From JBCCTX01 sp964468435 (GTDB lineage: Bacteria; Bacteroidota; Bacteroidia; J057): a stretch of DNA of 32,409 nucleotides. The first letter of the stretch is position 1. Each line of letters starts with the position of its first letter. Shown here piece by piece: positions 7,458 to 17,100 of this stretch. A program made the position numbers and the translations under genes. The DNA is taken from the NCBI GenBank assembly GCA_964468435.1, contig CAYXVE010000053.1, forward strand, positions 1-32,409. Reading direction: 5' to 3'. The notes under the pieces were generated by a model. That model saw only the letters and a list, made by a program, of their open reading frames with translations. It did no database searches and was not told the origin of the DNA.

Positions 7458-7664
7458 TTAATAAGAAAAGTACTTGGGTAAATCAACCACAGGCTTGTTG
7501 GGATCATCAGCATGTATGCTGGTTGCACGTTTTTCTGAAGTCACCCATGAGTTATCTGCTTCGTAAGTGTCCCTTGTGAGTTTGTATAACTCCATCAATA
7601 CAGTCTCATCATTGATATTTGCAATGATATCCAATAGCCTACCCTTAATTTCGTACACATTCAT
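7458..7664 (-). CDS. Small protein of unknown function, antitoxin-like N-terminus
   Basis: 68 residues from ATG at 7664 (MNVYEIKGRLLDII). A longer frame starting at 7727 adds 21 residues that look non-coding. The first 35 residues are an amphipathic helix with NDETVLMELYKL. This resembles the short helical N-termini of orphan antitoxin-like proteins in Bacteroidota, but there is no recognisable toxin gene beside it. The C-terminal half is polar, with no repeat, cysteine or membrane segment. It lies between two plus-strand genes, convergent with the hydrolase and divergent from the M20 gene. I do not recognise a family. Confidence 0.55.
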   Translation of the reverse strand: MNVYEIKGRLLDIIANINDETVLMELYKLTRDTYEADNSWVTSEKRATSIHADDPNKPVVDLPKYFSY

Positions 7665-7749
7665 AGCCAGATATTGAGTCTTTGAATTATGATTGGAATA
7701 CGTAAGATTTACAATTAAGTTGATCATCTATCCATAAATAAAATGTTAA

Positions 7750-8814
7750 ATGATACATACAGATTACGCAATCGAACTACTGATACATCTCATCCGGACT
7801 CCCTCTTTCAGCAGGGAAGAAGACGACAGTGCCAGAATGATCCAGGAACATCTACAATCGCGGCAATTACCCGTACAGCGTAAAGGCAATAATATATGGG
7901 TTAATAATCAGTATTACACTCCCCATAAACCCACACTACTCCTCAATTCGCATCACGATACGGTAAGACCTGTTGCTGGATGGACTACTGATCCTTTTGG
8001 GGCAATGTTGGAAAATGGGAAGTTAACAGGATTAGGGAGTAATGATGCAGGTGGACCGCTAGTAGCTCTGTTGGCAACTTTTTTACATTTCTACAGCAAA
8101 AGCGATCTACCAGTAAATCTTATCTATGCCGCTACAGCAGAAGAAGAAATCTCAGGCAAAAATGGCATTGCATCTATTTTGGATGACCTGGGACCGATAC
8201 AGACCGGGATTGTGGGGGAGCCCACGCAGATGAAGATGGCCATCGCAGAAAAGGGCCTGATGGTACTGGATGGTACCGCCAGGGGAAGATCGGGACATGC
8301 TGCGCGTGATGAAGGGATCAATGCCCTCTACATTGCCCTGGATGATATTCAATGGTTCAGACAATATCGATTTGAGAGAGTATCCCCTTTGTTGGGCGAG
8401 GTCAAAATGAGCGTTACACAAATATCAGCAGGTAAGCAACACAATGTGGTTCCAGATACCTGCACCTTTGTGGTAGACATACGCACGAATGAATGCTACA
8501 GCAACCGCGAGGTTTTTGAGATCATTAATCAGGCTACTCAGTCTGATATGGATGCACGTTCATTCCGGCTCAACTCCTCAGGTATATCTCTGGATCATAC
8601 GCTTATCAAAGCGGGAAAGAGTCTGGGATTTGAAACCTATGGATCTCCCACCCTTTCAGATCAGGCATTGATGCCGTTTGAAACCCTCAAGTTGGGACCC
8701 GGAGACTCTGCAAGATCCCATACCCCCGATGAATACATGTTGATTTCTGAAATACAAGAAGGGATAGAGCGGTATATACAGTTGCTGGAACAGTATTTTG
8801 AAATGGTGAAATAG
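7750..8814 (+). CDS. M20 metallo-deacetylase, ArgE-like
   Basis: 354 residues with the M20/ArgE metal site: H68 and D70 in NSHHDTV, bridging D99 in LGSNDAGG, the catalytic pair E131-E132 in ATAEEE, E157 in VGEPT, and a C-terminal His in SHTPDEY. The dimerisation domain includes ARGRSGHAARDEG. This combination fits acetylornithine or succinylornithine deacetylase (arginine synthesis) or a related lysine-pathway enzyme. No other arg gene is nearby, so the substrate is inferred only from family resemblance. The length is typical for Bacteroidota ArgE-type proteins. It acts in the cytoplasm. The ATG at 7750 is 22 bases past the longer alternative start of the small divergent gene. Confidence 0.85.
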   Translation: MIHTDYAIELLIHLIRTPSFSREEDDSARMIQEHLQSRQLPVQRKGNNIWVNNQYYTPHKPTLLLNSHHDTVRPVAGWTTDPFGAMLENGKLTGLGSNDAGGPLVALLATFLHFYSKSDLPVNLIYAATAEEEISGKNGIASILDDLGPIQTGIVGEPTQMKMAIAEKGLMVLDGTARGRSGHAARDEGINALYIALDDIQWFRQYRFERVSPLLGEVKMSVTQISAGKQHNVVPDTCTFVVDIRTNECYSNREVFEIINQATQSDMDARSFRLNSSGISLDHTLIKAGKSLGFETYGSPTLSDQALMPFETLKLGPGDSARSHTPDEYMLISEIQEGIERYIQLLEQYFEMVK

Positions 8815-8909
8815 TAATGAACATTCAATCCCGAGCAGATAAGAATAATGTATTCCCATTAACTTTACGAAATTTGATCTGCTACTATCCAGGTGCTCTA
8901 CCAGCAAAT

Positions 8910-9446
8910 CTATTTCAGTTGGTATACCCCTCTTAATTCCCTACCCTGTTGGGCAAAATCCAGCCCATAGCCCACAACAAAAGCAGGAGGAATCTCGAAT
9001 CCAATATAGTTGGGTTTGGGACCTACGAGAAAGCTATCGGGTTTGAACAGCAGGCTAATGATCTTTACTGATTGACAGCCTTTATTTCGCATGTGCTTCC
9101 TGAGAAACTCAGAAGTATAGCCTGTGTCCACGATGTCTTCGATGATAAGCACGTGGCGGTCTTTGAGGGGAATGTTGTTGCCAAATTCTATCTCTTCAAT
9201 GTTCTCTCCAAACATGCCGTCTCCATAACTCGATACCTTACAAAAATAAAGTTCAGGTTTTACTGTGAGGTGTCGTATAAGGTCAGCAGTAAACATAAAA
9301 GAACCATTTAACACAGGAATCATAAGCGGGGGATGCTCTCGATAATCCTCATTGATCTGACCTGCGAGTTGTTGGATGCGTTCCTGTAGTTGTTTTCCAG
9401 ATATGATTAGCTTAAACTGCTTGCCTTTGATAGTTACCTCATTCAT
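8910..9446 (-). CDS. hpt: Hypoxanthine phosphoribosyltransferase
   Basis: 178 residues from ATG at 9446 (MNEVTIKGKQFKL). An in-frame extension to 9515 is rich in unlikely residues and is not needed. HVLIIEDIVDTGYTS is the PRPP-binding motif with the catalytic Asp. LMIPVLNGSFMFTADLIR holds the PPi loop, and KPNYIGFEIPPAFVVGYGLD the purine-binding region with the conserved Lys and Asp. It salvages hypoxanthine and guanine to IMP and GMP using PRPP. It is transcribed divergently from the PurF-like gene at 9606, which uses PRPP for de novo synthesis, so salvage and synthesis share one upstream region of 159 bases. Confidence 0.93.
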   Translation of the reverse strand: MNEVTIKGKQFKLIISGKQLQERIQQLAGQINEDYREHPPLMIPVLNGSFMFTADLIRHLTVKPELYFCKVSSYGDGMFGENIEEIEFGNNIPLKDRHVLIIEDIVDTGYTSEFLRKHMRNKGCQSVKIISLLFKPDSFLVGPKPNYIGFEIPPAFVVGYGLDFAQQGRELRGVYQLK

Positions 9447-9522
9447 AAACCTAAAGTTATAAAATTCGTTCTTAAAAAGTGTTATATGGGGACTATAAAC
9501 GCTTCGGTACTTCATTTGTGCC

Positions 9523-9530
9523 TATATTTG
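9523..9530 (+). promoter_or_regulatory. Candidate -7 box for purF
   Basis: TATATTTG matches TAnnTTTG and lies 75 bases before the GTG start at 9606, but no TTTG stands at the expected upstream distance. A promoter is required in this divergent gap, and this is the best box I see. Confidence 0.3.
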
Positions 9531-9605
9531 TAAAAATACAACTGTTTGGAAATATTCCTTAGAATAGTTTGTAATTTTACAGAAGCATTTAATTATTAAT
9601 AGCTT

Positions 9606-11525
9606 GTGAGCGATATCATCAAACATGAGTGTGGAGTAGGTCTAATCAGGCTACTTCAACCTCTAGAATACTATCAGGAGAAGTACGGCTCTGCGCTTTG
9701 GGGATTAAATAAAATGTACCTTCTGATGGAAAAACAGCGCAACCGTGGTCAGGATGGAGCTGGTCTTGGCTGTGTTAAACTGAACATGAAACCAGGAAGG
9801 CCCTATCATGCAAGAATGCGTAGCATAGAGACCTCCCCCTGGACGGATGTTTACAAAAAGATCATAGGAGGTTTAGACAAGCTGCCTACGGAAGATCCAT
9901 CACTCATTGGTGATTCCCGATTTTTAAAACAGCATTTTCCCTATGCTGGTGAGATCTATCTCGGACACCTAAGATATGGCACACACGGTACTAACTCGGT
10001 CAATGCCTGCCATCCTGTCATTCGTACCAGTAACTACATCAATCGCTGCTTGCTTCTGGCAGGTAACTTCAATCTGACCAATGTGGATCAGCTTTTTCAG
10101 AAACTGGTAGAGCTAGGACAGCATCCCAGACATCTTACGGATACGGAAACTATGCTTGAGAGAATCTGTCATTTTCTCGACCGGGAAAACAACAATCTAG
10201 AGGAGAAATTCAGAAAAAATGGATACACTGACAATGAGATCACACACCTCATAGCTGATGAACTCAATATTCACAGCATCATAAAACATGCTGCTAGAAT
10301 ATGGGACGGTGGTTATGTCATAGGGGGTGTTATAGGTAATGGGGATATTTTTATTGCTAGGGATCCCAATGGAATTCGTCCCTGCTACTATTACAATAAT
10401 GATGAATTTTTTGTTGCAGCTTCCGAGCGTGCTGCGATCTCCACTGTCTTCGACCTGGACTCTAATCATATCCACGAGCTATCTCCAGGACATACCTTAA
10501 CCATCAAAGCAGCCAATAGTAAGCTTACTGAAAAAGCTTTCATTGAAGAAGCTGAATTGAAGCGCTGCTCATTTGAACGCATTTACTTTTCCCGTGGTAG
10601 CGATATGGAGATCTATCAGGAGCGAAAAGAACTGGGAAAGTACATTTTCCCCAAAGTGCTGGAAAGTGTAGATTTTGACCTGAAACATACTGTCTTCAGC
10701 TTCATTCCCAATACGGCTGAAACTTCGTTTCTGGGAATGATCGAAGAGGCAGAGAAATATCTGACCGAGCAAAAGGTTAAAGCCATTTACGAACTCGGAC
10801 CTAATCCCGATATTTCCCGGATTAGAGAAATCATGAGCATACACCCACGAGCAGAAAAATTGGTACATAAGGATGTAAAGATGAGGACCTTTATTACTGA
10901 TGATTCATCCAGAGATGAATTGGTAGCTCACGTCTATGATGTTACACGGGGAATCGTCAATAGAGAGATCGATAATCTGGTATGTATTGATGACTCTATC
11001 GTAAGAGGTACTACACTCAAAAAGAGTATTCTCAATATTCTCTCACGCCTTAATCCCAGGAAAATTGTCGTTGTATCATCTGCTCCACAAATCAGGTATC
11101 CCGACTGCTATGGTATTGACATGTCAAAAATACAGGAGTTGATCGCCTTCCAGGCTGCTATTGCATTACTGGAAGAAAGAGGGCTGGGCAACATGATACA
11201 GGAAGTATATCAAGAGATACTCTCCATGAAACAAGCGGGAACTACCCATACGCGTAATGTAGTGAAAGACGTCTACGATCCCTTCACAGAAGATGAAATT
11301 TCTGCAAAAATTACTGAGATCCTTGCTCCCCCGGATATATCCTGCGAACTGGAGATCATATTCCAACCGCTAGAGAATCTCTCCAAGGCTATCCCCAATC
11401 ACCGGGGGGACTGGTACTTTTCAGGGGACTATCCTACCCCTGGAGGTAACCGGATTGTCAATCGGGCTTTTTTGAATTACTATGAAGGAAAGAATGAGAG
11501 GGCTTACCAGTTTGACACAATATAA
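9606..11525 (+). CDS. purF: Amidophosphoribosyltransferase, long Bacteroidota form
   Basis: 639 residues beginning with GTG. The start is fixed by the class II glutamine amidotransferase rule: MSDIIKHE is a short propeptide and C9 in HECGVGLI is the catalytic cysteine exposed by processing. QRNRGQDGAGLG and LGHLRYGTHG complete the glutaminase domain. The PRPP motif LVCIDDSIVRGTT is near residue 460. The enzyme makes phosphoribosylamine from PRPP and glutamine, the first step of purine synthesis. It is about 150 residues longer than E. coli PurF, with inserts in the glutaminase domain (about 65-110) and a C-terminal extension. I recall this long form from Bacteroidota, which often carry a second, shorter PurF, so it could be a paralogue. 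A strong bidirectional terminator follows. Confidence 0.9.
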   Translation: MSDIIKHECGVGLIRLLQPLEYYQEKYGSALWGLNKMYLLMEKQRNRGQDGAGLGCVKLNMKPGRPYHARMRSIETSPWTDVYKKIIGGLDKLPTEDPSLIGDSRFLKQHFPYAGEIYLGHLRYGTHGTNSVNACHPVIRTSNYINRCLLLAGNFNLTNVDQLFQKLVELGQHPRHLTDTETMLERICHFLDRENNNLEEKFRKNGYTDNEITHLIADELNIHSIIKHAARIWDGGYVIGGVIGNGDIFIARDPNGIRPCYYYNNDEFFVAASERAAISTVFDLDSNHIHELSPGHTLTIKAANSKLTEKAFIEEAELKRCSFERIYFSRGSDMEIYQERKELGKYIFPKVLESVDFDLKHTVFSFIPNTAETSFLGMIEEAEKYLTEQKVKAIYELGPNPDISRIREIMSIHPRAEKLVHKDVKMRTFITDDSSRDELVAHVYDVTRGIVNREIDNLVCIDDSIVRGTTLKKSILNILSRLNPRKIVVVSSAPQIRYPDCYGIDMSKIQELIAFQAAIALLEERGLGNMIQEVYQEILSMKQAGTTHTRNVVKDVYDPFTEDEISAKITEILAPPDISCELEIIFQPLENLSKAIPNHRGDWYFSGDYPTPGGNRIVNRAFLNYYEGKNERAYQFDTI

Positions 11526-11545
11526 TACTGGGTAAAGAAAATTAT

Positions 11546-11583
11546 AAAAAAGAGGAAGTCTATACTGAGACTTCCTCTTTTTT
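11546..11583. terminator. Bidirectional terminator between purF and dnaK
   Basis: A perfect 16-bp stem, AAAAAAGAGGAAGTCT and its complement, around the loop ATACTG, flanked by A and T tracts. It lies between the purF stop (11525) and the dnaK stop (11603) of these convergent genes and can end transcription from both sides. Confidence 0.88.
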
Positions 11584-11602
11584 ATGATCAAAATTCACTT
11601 AC

Positions 11603-13516
11603 TTATTTATTATCATCTACCTCTTCATATTCCACATCTGTAACATCCTCTCCATTTCCTTGAGCCTGACCTTCCTCATCAGTTGCTCCGTTACCCGTAG
11701 GTTGCTCAGTTTGTTGCTGTGCCTGGTACATTTCCGTAGAGGCATTCTGCCAGGCAGTATTAAGGGCTGCTGTTGCAGCATCAATTTTGCTTAAATCTTT
11801 AGCTTGATAAGCCTCTTTGAGTTCCTTAAGGGATTGCTCAATAGCTTCTTTGTGATTAGCAGAAATCTTATCTCCAATCTCTTTCATCTGTTTTTCCGTA
11901 GAGAATATCAGTGAATCTGCTGTATTAAGCTTTTCGACTTCCTCTTTTTTAGCCTTGTCTGCGGCTTCATTTTCTACCGCCTCGCGCTTCATTTTTTCGA
12001 TCTCAGCTTCGCTCAGACCAGTAGAGGCTTCGATGCGAATCTTTTGTTCTTTTCCAGTAGCCTTATCTCTTGCACTTACATTAAGTATACCATTGGCATC
12101 AATATCGAATGCAACTTCAATCTGAGGAATACCTCTGGGTGCTGGTGGGATACCATCCAGGTGAAACTTACCCAGCGTGCGGTTGTCTGAAGCCATTGGA
12201 CGTTCACCTTGCAAAATATGGATTTCGACTGAAGTTTGATTATCGGATGCGGTAGAGAACACTTCTGATTTTTTCGTAGGTATGGTCGTATTAGCCTCAG
12301 TCAACTTGGTGAATACGCCTCCCATCGTCTCGATACCGAGCGACAGCGGCGTAACATCGAGCAGCAGGACACCTTTTACGTCTCCGGAAAGAACTCCCCC
12401 CTGAATCGCAGCACCGATAGCAACTACCTCATCGGGGTTCACACTCCTATTGGGCTGCTTTTTGAAGAAATCCTGAACGATTTCCTGGATTTTGGGGATA
12501 CGGGTAGATCCACCCACCAGAATGACTTCGTCAATCTCATCAACGGAAAGTTTAGCAGCTTTTAAAGCTTCTCTACATGGATCCAGACATCTGTCAAATA
12601 AGTTGTCTGCCAGTTGTTCAAACTTGGCGCGGGAAATTGTCCGCTCAAGGTGCTTGGGACCTTCCTGATCCATTGAAAGATATGGCAGATTCATCATGGT
12701 GGAAGATGTGCTGGAAAGCTCAATCTTGGCAGTCTCAGCGGCATCTTTCAGACGTTGCATAGCTTTGGGATCTTTTCTGGGATCTATACCATGCTCGGCT
12801 TTAAACTCATTTGCCAGCCATTGAATGATTACATTATCAAAGTCATCACCACCGAGGTGTGTATCACCATTGGTAGACAATACTTCAAATACGCCGTCGC
12901 CCAGTTCCAAGATAGAGATATCGAATGTACCACCACCAAGATCGAAAACAGCTATTTTGACATTTTTATTTTGTTTGTCTAATCCATATGCCAACGCCGC
13001 TGCCGTAGGCTCATTAATAATACGCTTTATAGTCAGCCCAGCAATCTCACCAGCCTCTTTTGTAGCATTACGTTGAGAATCATTGAAATAAGCAGGCACC
13101 GTAACTACAGCTTCTTTGACCTCATATCCAAGATAATCTTCAGCAGTCTTTTTCATCTTCTGAAGTATCATGGCTGAAATTTCCTGCGGAGTGAATGTAC
13201 GGTCATCTATCTTAGCTACAGCAAGATTGTTTCTACCCTTTTCTACTACGTAAGAGACGTGGTCAGTCTCTACCTTTGCCTCATCATAAGTCATCCCCAT
13301 AAAACGCTTAATAGAACGAATCGTACGGGTGGGATTTGCTAATGCCTGACGCTTGGCTTGCTCTCCTACAATTCGGTCTCCATCTTTTGTAAAAGAGACT
13401 ACCGAAGGAGTAGTTCGCTTGCCTTCCGCATTAACAATTACCGTAGGTTCATTCCCTTCCATGATTGCCACAGCAGAGTTTGTAGTTCCTAAGTCTATTC
13501 CTATTATTTTACTCAT
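11603..13516 (-). CDS. dnaK: Chaperone DnaK (Hsp70)
   Basis: 637 residues, full length. It begins with MSKIIGIDLGTTNSAVA (phosphate-1 loop), then AYFNDSQRNATKEAGEIAGL, IFDLGGGTFD-type phosphate 2 (VFDLGGGTFDISILELGDG) and ILVGGSTRIPKIQ (adenosine motif). The substrate-binding domain has DVTPLSLGIETMGG, and the helical lid is followed by a tail rich in Gln, Glu and Asp that ends EEVDDNK, as is usual for bacterial DnaK. It is the ATP-driven chaperone that works with DnaJ and GrpE, which are not in the window. It lies 49 bases downstream of the small heat-shock gene on the same strand, so the two likely form one heat-inducible operon driven from beyond 14018. Confidence 0.98.
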   Translation of the reverse strand: MSKIIGIDLGTTNSAVAIMEGNEPTVIVNAEGKRTTPSVVSFTKDGDRIVGEQAKRQALANPTRTIRSIKRFMGMTYDEAKVETDHVSYVVEKGRNNLAVAKIDDRTFTPQEISAMILQKMKKTAEDYLGYEVKEAVVTVPAYFNDSQRNATKEAGEIAGLTIKRIINEPTAAALAYGLDKQNKNVKIAVFDLGGGTFDISILELGDGVFEVLSTNGDTHLGGDDFDNVIIQWLANEFKAEHGIDPRKDPKAMQRLKDAAETAKIELSSTSSTMMNLPYLSMDQEGPKHLERTISRAKFEQLADNLFDRCLDPCREALKAAKLSVDEIDEVILVGGSTRIPKIQEIVQDFFKKQPNRSVNPDEVVAIGAAIQGGVLSGDVKGVLLLDVTPLSLGIETMGGVFTKLTEANTTIPTKKSEVFSTASDNQTSVEIHILQGERPMASDNRTLGKFHLDGIPPAPRGIPQIEVAFDIDANGILNVSARDKATGKEQKIRIEASTGLSEAEIEKMKREAVENEAADKAKKEEVEKLNTADSLIFSTEKQMKEIGDKISANHKEAIEQSLKELKEAYQAKDLSKIDAATAALNTAWQNASTEMYQAQQQTEQPTGNGATDEEGQAQGNGEDVTDVEYEEVDDNK

Positions 13517-13565
13517 CTCTTACTAGCTTTATATGTCTATCTATTTAAAGTTATTCTTGTGAAAT

Positions 13566-14018
13566 TTATTCAATATTGATATCTGTAGATTGTTCACTTT
13601 CTCGTTTATTTTTGGGAAACATCACAGTTAGTATCCCACTTTCAGATTTTGCCTTGATGTTTTCTAACTCTACAAATCCAGGCAACGGAAAACTCCTGGA
13701 AAATTCTCCAAATCTACGCTCCCGTTTGTGCAATCTGGGATTGGTATAGGCTTCCCCCCTTACTTTATTTCCTGTGATGTTAAGCACTCCATCTACTACC
13801 TGAAGGTTGATCTCTTCCTTTTTGACTCCAGGAAGCTCAATTTCAATAATGTAGTGGGTATCAGTCTCAAACTCATCTGCCAGGGCTTTCACTTCTCCCA
13901 CCATGGTTTCTCCCGTAAAAACATCGTCAATTACTCTGTTCACTTTCTGGCCTAGGTCATTTAATCCCTCGCGCAGAGAGCGAAGATAGTCTTCGGGTTT
14001 CTGTTGCTCTTTACTCAT
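13566..14018 (-). CDS. Small heat-shock protein, Hsp20/alpha-crystallin
   Basis: 150 residues. The N-terminal 50 are helical and polar. The alpha-crystallin domain runs from about 52 to 138 (HYIIEIELPGVKKEEINLQV, FGEFSRSFPLPGFVELENIK), with the hallmark A-x-x-x-x-G-I-L-T-V as AKSESGILTVMFPK. It binds unfolding proteins without ATP and passes them to DnaK, whose gene lies directly downstream. The C-terminal I-x-I anchor is present as DINIE. The start at 14018 is the only sensible ATG. The upstream region carries four TTGACAT heptamers, described separately. Confidence 0.93.
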   Translation of the reverse strand: MSKEQQKPEDYLRSLREGLNDLGQKVNRVIDDVFTGETMVGEVKALADEFETDTHYIIEIELPGVKKEEINLQVVDGVLNITGNKVRGEAYTNPRLHKRERRFGEFSRSFPLPGFVELENIKAKSESGILTVMFPKNKRESEQSTDINIE

Positions 14019-14061
14019 AACTGGGTTTTTGTTTTAATTATCAAATAACAATACGGGTGCC

Positions 14062-14119
14062 ATGTCAAAAATCCAGGTCTTTTTGACATCTTTTTAGAAT
14101 AAAATTGACATATTGACAT
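14062..14119 (-). promoter_or_regulatory. TTGACAT heptamer cluster upstream of hsp20-dnaK
   Basis: The heptamer occurs four times: inverted at 14062-14068, then direct at 14083-14089, 14105-14111 and 14113-14119. The first two belong to a perfect 10-bp dyad, ATGTCAAAAA and TTTTTGACAT, with the loop TCCAGGTC. The last two are a tandem ATTGACAT repeat. The cluster lies 44-101 bases upstream of the hsp20 ATG. On the minus strand the proximal arm also offers a TTG at a distance suited to a -33 box, with GTTATTTG as a poor -7 box. It is probably the operator of the heat-shock operon. Confidence 0.5.
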
Positions 14120-14151
14120 GAGATGAATATTGCAAGCGGTAGAATCTGTGA

Positions 14152-17100
14152 TCAAAAACCAGAGCTGGCGACCTGGTTTTCCCATTGATCAATGAGCACT
14201 TGTATGGGTAATGCGCTGGGAGATAATTTCCGGTAGCGATCCAGTGCCTGATCACGATCTTTATCTCTTTCCCAAAAATGCATGATTCTGGCATAGTACA
14301 ACCATAAATTTGGATTTTGGTCATTGTATTGCAGGGCTTCAACTACCAGATTTCTGGCAGTAACAGTTTCTTCGGTAGCAATATACAATGATAACAGCTC
14401 CAGTATTTGCTCAATCTTCAAGGGATGGGCCATATGAGCCACTTCAAGCTTATTTATAGCCTGAGCAGTATCTCCCTGTTGAAGCAGCAGCCTGGCATAG
14501 GTAGATAAATATGAAGGATTGGCCGCCAAGGTATCCCGTATCGACTGTAGATAAAATTTTGCAGAATCTGCTTCATTGTGTTCTAGAAAAGCGTCAGCCA
14601 CTCCTAACTTAAGATGGGGATTCTGAGGATCTACAGTCAGGCCCAGCTTAAAAGTAGAAAGCGCAAGTGTATCCTGGTCTCTAAGATACAATCTGCCCAT
14701 TTCCAAATAAGGTGCAACGAGCGAGGAATCTTTGGCCAGCATATTACGGAAATTCTCCAAGGCCCATAAATAGTGTTCCGCACTATCCGCGTACAGACTT
14801 ATTCTCATTCTTTCATTGAAGTCCAACTCATTTATATTCCACTCTGTCTGTGCGTATATAGGTTGCCCGTACGCCTGGAGCAGCATAGCCAGTTCTTTGG
14901 CCACCTCATCTTTCAGCGTATCGTATTCCCCTCTGAGTTGATATAATACTTTTGCTGCAGTATCCTGACGACCTAGGATAATATCCATCCTGGCCATATT
15001 CAGGTAACCTTCAGGGTTACCAAGATCTCCTGATCGCTCAAAATATTCCCGGGCCATGTTCCATGCTCCAGCCTTCCAGTATGCCAACGCCAGCAGCATA
15101 TTGCCTGTCGCGCTGAAAATGGGGTATGCCAGATTGACATAATCCAGGCGACTTATTCCCTGCTCAAGGGAACCACTGAGCATGAGCAGATAGCCAGCCA
15201 GCATATTACCTTGCGGGAGATTCAACGAATCTGCCATAAACAATGCATGCTCCATAGCCTGAGATCTATGGTTTTCATGCATTAGATAGTAGAGATAATT
15301 TTGGCTTAGGGCCAAATCCGTAAACTTTTCTTGTAGCTGAGGACCTAGCTGATTGGCACTTTCAACTACGCCCTCTATATCATAGCTCAATGCATTTACA
15401 AGTGATACATTTGAAGGGTGTTCCGTTTCGAGAGATGCCTTTGTTAATTCCTTGACGAGTTTTTCTCTGCCAAAAATGTCGTATATCCCTGCCATATGGG
15501 TATACCCCAATGAGTTTTCTGGATTTGCCAGCAAACTTTTCTTCAAATAGACCAGTGATGAATCAGGCTCGGATTCGCTGAGGTAAAGATTGGAAAGATT
15601 GTGAGCAATATAGGATTCTGCTACAGGATGATTCGCAGGATTTCTAAGCAATATTTCTTTTGCCTCCTGATTGAGACCCAGTTGTTGAAGAATAAACCCC
15701 TTATTCAAAGTAGCAAAGGGGTTATCATAGAAATTACTTACCTTATCGAATGCTATCAAAGCCTGGGAAAACTGATCCTGGTCCTTCATGAGAATCACTC
15801 CAAGGTTATAATTACCTTTAGGACTTGCAGGTATCCACGCTATTGCCATATCGTATGTATTTCTTGCCAGGGAGTAATTACCCTGGAGATAAGCCTTATC
15901 TCCCTCCATGAGAAAATAACTCTGTGTAAAAATCCGGAATGACTTCCAGTTTTCGGTGGTCTCGTAAACCAGTACAGCTAGTAACCCAGCCAGCATAATA
16001 GCGGGAAATGGGATTCTTACTCCCCGCCCCAGCAAGTAAAACACATTGATACGCTCACGGATCATACGGGTAAATCCAAATTCGAGGTAGAAGATGTAAA
16101 GTGCGGTAACGATAAGTGTAAAAACACTCACGAGCTTTTCAAAGGCCCTGATAAATGTAAGGTCTCCAGAAGAAAAATGAAGAAAAAGAAAGCTTAATAC
16201 GATTATGATCCATCCTAATATGAGAAAGCTGAAATTGGAATGTGAGGTAAATACAAACTGTACGGGCCGGAGTAGATTCTGAGAGGTAAAAACCAGGAAA
16301 AAAGTCGCCAGTAAAAAATAATGTAAGGGCCTAATGACAGGTGATACCTCAAGTGCCAAATGATAGACAACTGCCAGATACAGTAAATAAAAGAAAATAA
16401 TCAGAAGCGCTACCCGCATCCATCGTAAGCTCCAACGGGTATGAACTCGCCGATGATTGTTTGCTGCAACGATCAAAATATTTACAAGGTCTTTGGAAGC
16501 GAACCAAACCAGGGCTACTGTTACAAGCAGAATCAGGTAATACTGGCTGTTGGCGGTATGTAACCAGGCAGTCCATCCATAGTTGATGTACAGATATGTC
16601 CATACAGCAGCCAGAACCGACCAGCATAATCCAAAAATGGCCAGACTAGTCAGCTTGAGCCAGTTGATCTGAACCAGATAAGTGATTCCCAGCAAAACTA
16701 TAGACAACGTGACTTCAATGACCGGGAAAGAGCCAGGATAGAGAAAAATAGCGCTTATATCAGATAGAAGTATAAATAACAGGAAAGCCAGAAAAAAAAT
16801 CAGAGACCAACGAGAGCGAATCCTTGTAGCAAAAGCCATAACAACAGACCATCCTGTAATCTGACCAGCCACATAGATCCACATAGATAATTCATTAGCA
16901 GATAGTATACCTGCTATATAAGTCCCCCATTGTCTGTAGACATCCAGCACAACTTCCAGTTCGAGGTAATGCGCCAGTTCTTTCCATACTGGCATAGGAT
17001 GAGTATATGATTCTGCTATGATATCTAGCGCAATACTATTATCATATGGGAAATAGTAGACCCATAGCAATAGTCCACCCAATACTAAAATGACAATCCC

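Noticed and set aside
12577..13076. Plus-strand frames opposite dnaK
   Set aside because: DnaK is conserved across this whole stretch; the antisense translations have no recognisable features.
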